DNA of 64,000 bases, taken from positions 47,723 through 111,722 of the forward strand of contig CH003428.1 of NCBI GenBank assembly GCA_000149265.1, given 5' to 3'. Numbering within the stretch: position 1 is the first letter of the stretch; each line of letters opens with the position of its first letter. Of the stretch, positions 61,101 through 64,000 are shown piece by piece. The position numbers and the translations under genes were made by a program. Source of the DNA: Ciona savignyi. Lineage: Eukaryota; Chordata; Ascidiacea; Phlebobranchia; Cionidae. The notes below the pieces were generated by a model. It did no database searches, had not been told where the DNA came from, and saw only the letters and a program-made list of their open reading frames with translations.

Positions 61101-62597
61101 ATTTATCATAGAACTGATAGTTATTCCACTAATAAAGATTGCCTAAATTGTACATTCAAATGGTTAACTATGCTATTATTTTTCAACTTACAGCTTCAGA
61201 TTCTGCATTTTTCTCTTCAATCAATCGATTCCTGACACGGATCTCGTCACGTTGCTTCTGGATTTGCTCTTGTAGTTTTGACACTGATGCCATTTGTTGT
61301 TCTGATGCACTGTACTTTACCAAGTTGTCATTTTCTTCCTGGCAGAGTAACAAACAGATAGAAAGATTGGGATATTGATATCTAATCCATTTTTGTGTAA
61401 TGTGTTTCTGTATATATATATTTCGCATAACCTTTACTACTGGGGATTATACAAAGAGTAACTTAACTAACTTGCTTGATCTGATTATTGTCCAAGAGAC
61501 TAGTTAATAAGATATCTATTCACATCTCCATAGGGAATACATTTAAACAAAAATAAATTAACATCCACAATACAATCTTGTCATACAGATTTGTTTTAAA
61601 AATTACCGCTGTTTCAGTGGTGATTCTGAGATTTATTGAGTACCGGTACACACTTCTTATTATTAATTTATTCTAACCTCCAGCTTCTCAGTTAGAAGCT
61701 GAGTTAATTTTCTATTATCTTCTTCCAAGGTGGCAACAGTTTCCATCAGCCCCCTGGTTTCGTCTTTCCAAGCTGCTTCAACGATATCTATCTCCTGTTG
61801 ATGCACAGTTTAAATTGTAGGAAATGGAGAATATCAAACTCTTAGTCAGCATATGTGCTCAGAGTAGAATAGTTGGGAACTAAAAATAAAAATTGACATG
61901 GTGCTGAAGTAAACGTTGCAGTGTTGTTTCCTCTGTGAGAAACACAACTTGGCAACCACGGAATATATAGTGATTGTTATCAGTAATTTTTAACTTGCAC
62001 CTTAAATTTTAATGTATTAAATGTTTTATTTGCTTTTAATGCCAGGCTAAATGCATACAATGCGTAGTACACATGTTTACAGTATGTTCTCTGAAATATA
62101 TGATTATGAAAATACAGTTGTGGTTAAATCAGAATGTAAGTTTCAAAATGAAGAAGTATACACACAGCATAGCAAAACCAAATAAATCATTAAAAATTGT
62201 AATCTAGGACTTGAATTACTAAATTTGAAATAAATTATTCTAAAATATTTTAAAATTACTTTCAGATTTATCCCATATTGTGCATACCTAAAAATATGGG
62301 ACTATGTATAATTAAAAAAAATATTTCCATGACTGTAAAATAACATTCATTATGATTACAAACTGTCTTATTATTAAGTCAGATTACTGAGGCCTAAACA
62401 TGGTAAAACCAAAAAAACAGACAAGAAGTCCAGTTCATGATCGCCGGACAGTTCACCAGATGTGCAACATCAGATAAAAAATTTAATTGAATGAACTGAA
62501 AGAGGTAAGCATGAACACAAAATTTTACCTCTTGTTGCTTTTGATCTTTCAGTTTGCTTTCCATCTGCAACCTTTGCAATGTAGCAGTAAGTTCTGT
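58110..62597 (-). CDS. RILPL1: RILP-like protein (RILPL1/2 family), 3' part, cut by assembly gap
   Basis: Visible exons in transcript order: 62529-62597 (runs into the gap), 61678-61794, 61192-61338, 60890-61053, 60600-60660, 59947-60194, 59294-59314 (21 nt), 58648-58749 and 58110-58332. They join in phase to about 383 residues. Long coiled coils (DIVEAAWKDETRGLMETVAT, LVKYSASEQQMASVSKLQEQ, LGKLNVDIRRKVAVLEVQGK) match RILPL1, whose equivalents read ELVEDVWRGEAQDLL and LRHRVTVVEAQGK. The RH2-like signature LSDPNRPRYTLQELQEVLND matches human DPNRPRFTLQELRDVL. QSGIRRFFSYL matches the conserved GIKRLFSFF near the C-terminus. RILP-like proteins bind phosphorylated Rab8/Rab10 through RH2 and myosin Va or dynein adaptors through RH1, and control ciliary and lysosomal trafficking. 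The RH1 domain is not visible; it should lie in the gap or beyond the right edge. The C-terminal tail after GIRRFFSYL is longer than I recall for human. Confidence 0.92.
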
Positions 62598-63492
62598 NNN
62601 NNNNNNNNNNNNNNNNNNNNNNNNNNNNNNNNNNNNNNNNNNNNNNNNNNNNNNNNNNNNNNNNNNNNNNNNNNNNNNNNNNNNNNNNNNNNNNNNNNNN
62701 NNNNNNNNNNNNNNNNNNNNNNNNNNNNNNNNNNNNNNNNNNNNNNNNNNNNNNNNNNNNNNNNNNNNNNNNNNNNNNNNNNNNNNNNNNNNNNNNNNNN
62801 NNNNNNNNNNNNNNNNNNNNNNNNNNNNNNNNNNNNNNNNNNNNNNNNNNNNNNNNNNNNNNNNNNNNNNNNNNNNNNNNNNNNNNNNNNNNNNNNNNNN
62901 NNNNNNNNNNNNNNNNNNNNNNNNNNNNNNNNNNNNNNNNNNNNNNNNNNNNNNNNNNNNNNNNNNNNNNNNNNNNNNNNNNNNNNNNNNNNNNNNNNNN
63001 NNNNNNNNNNNNNNNNNNNNNNNNNNNNNNNNNNNNNNNNNNNNNNNNNNNNNNNNNNNNNNNNNNNNNNNNNNNNNNNNNNNNNNNNNNNNNNNNNNNN
63101 NNNNNNNNNNNNNNNNNNNNNNNNNNNNNNNNNNNNNNNNNNNNNNNNNNNNNNNNNNNNNNNNNNNNNNNNNNNNNNNNNNNNNNNNNNNNNNNNNNNN
63201 NNNNNNNNNNNNNNNNNNNNNNNNNNNNNNNNNNNNNNNNNNNNNNNNNNNNNNNNNNNNNNNNNNNNNNNNNNNNNNNNNNNNNNNNNNNNNNNNNNNN
63301 NNNNNNNNNNNNNNNNNNNNNNNNNNNNNNNNNNNNNNNNNNNNNNNNNNNNNNNNNNNNNNNNNNNNNNNNNNNNNNNNNNNNNNNNNNNNNNNNNNNN
63401 NNNNNNNNNNNNNNNNNNNNNNNNNNNNNNNNNNNNNNNNNNNNNNNNNNNNNNNNNNNNNNNNNNNNNNNNNNNNNNNNNNNNNNNNNNNN
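62598..63492. other. Assembly gap (N run)
   Basis: 895 undetermined bases interrupt the RILP-like gene. Just right of it, TTTTACTTAG followed by ATTACTGAGCAA on the - strand could be an acceptor with the first bases of a further exon. Confidence 0.99.
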
Positions 63493-63784
63493 TTGCTCAG
63501 TAATCTAAGTAAAATAAATAAAAATTAAACATTAAACACATACCAAAGCATTTGCACATACATGCAATGAAGAACATTATAATCTAGTAGGTAATCCTTA
63601 AGTGGTTAATGCATTTCGGTTTTAGATTCCTGCAGTGGTTAGGTTTTCATTTAACTGAAAAGGTGTACAGTATTGTGATACAATCACAATGGAAATAAAA
63701 TATCAATGTTGCACAAACAACAATAAATGTAATTTTTAATTAAACTTGTTATTACAATTTTGTATTGCTAAGAACTTTTTAATT
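63493..63784. other. Short stretch between gap and SINE
   Basis: AT-rich, probably an intron of the RILP-like gene. No exon is clearly visible apart from the possible acceptor next to the gap. Confidence 0.4.
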
Positions 63785-64000
63785 ATAGGATAGGATATTC
63801 ATCTTTATCCCCGTGAATGGGAAAACCAAGGGGGTTAACACACGGGCAATCGTCAGATCACCTCGCACCCATCGCCGGGTTACCGGAGCTATTGTAGTGT
63901 GTTGTATATGATAGACACGTTCCTTCAATTTGGTAGAACCCATTAATCCGCTGGGTTTAGGCAATGTCCGTAAAGTGCCTTGCCCAAGGACACAACCGAC
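63785..64000 (-). repeat. tRNA-derived SINE, cut by the window edge
   Basis: An inverted copy of the family. From left to right on the + strand: ATAGGATAGGATATTCATCT, CCCGTGAATGGGAAAACC, GGGTTAACACACGGGCAATC, CGCCGGGTTACCGGAGCT, ACACGTTCCTTCAATTTGG and CCTTGCCCAAGGACACAACC. It is the least diverged copy in the window. The tRNA-like head lies past position 64000. Confidence 0.85.

Noticed and set aside
62487-63528. Two long + strand frames across the gap
   Set aside because: They consist almost entirely of undetermined bases, so the open frame is an artefact.

Overview
The window is animal nuclear DNA, almost certainly from a tunicate and probably a Ciona-type ascidian. It is AT-rich and carries compact multi-exon genes with GT..AG introns of a few hundred bases. 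The protein families are deuterostome (arylsulfatase B/I/J, NAA25, INO80E, myosin-1C, RILP-like), and DNA transposons and tRNA-derived SINEs are frequent. The species call is inference. Exons were joined by hand from translated similarity, splice sites and intron phase. An 895-base assembly gap lies at 62598-63492.

Layout: 1-1200 is a 23-bp minisatellite. 2151-7499 (+) is a ten-exon secreted arylsulfatase (571 aa). 9727-25150 (-) is a complete 25-exon NAA25, the auxiliary subunit of the NatB N-terminal acetyltransferase (999 aa). One of its introns holds, on the opposite strand, a three-exon profilin-like gene (20295-21794, 133 aa). 25973-26781 is a Mutator-like element with 149-bp terminal inverted repeats and a 9-bp target duplication. 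27883-28569 (-) is an unrecognised three-exon gene for a 63-residue predicted secreted peptide. 28978-32147 is a hAT element holding a second hAT, which holds a TA-flanked MITE; the whole stack sits in the loop of a short genomic hairpin. 32892-35102 (-) is INO80E, including a 7-nt microexon. 36738-37164 is a small GGGGCCCC-rich hAT-like element. 39841-51150 (-) is a complete 21-exon class I myosin of the MYO1C/1H type (1021 aa). 56779-57104 (-) is a two-exon gene for an 86-residue protein with an N-myristoylation-type start. 58110-62597 (-) is the C-terminal two thirds of a RILP-like gene that runs into the gap. A SINE fills the right edge.

The genes do not form one pathway; this is an ordinary mixed animal locus. 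Most are housekeeping or trafficking genes: N-terminal acetylation, chromatin remodelling, membrane-actin linkage, Rab/cilium trafficking and lysosomal or secreted sulfatase activity. The least familiar content is the small secreted peptide gene, the 86-residue putative myristoylated protein, the nested divergent profilin, the microexons, and the nested transposon stack. I saw no prokaryotic, viral, CRISPR or structural RNA genes.
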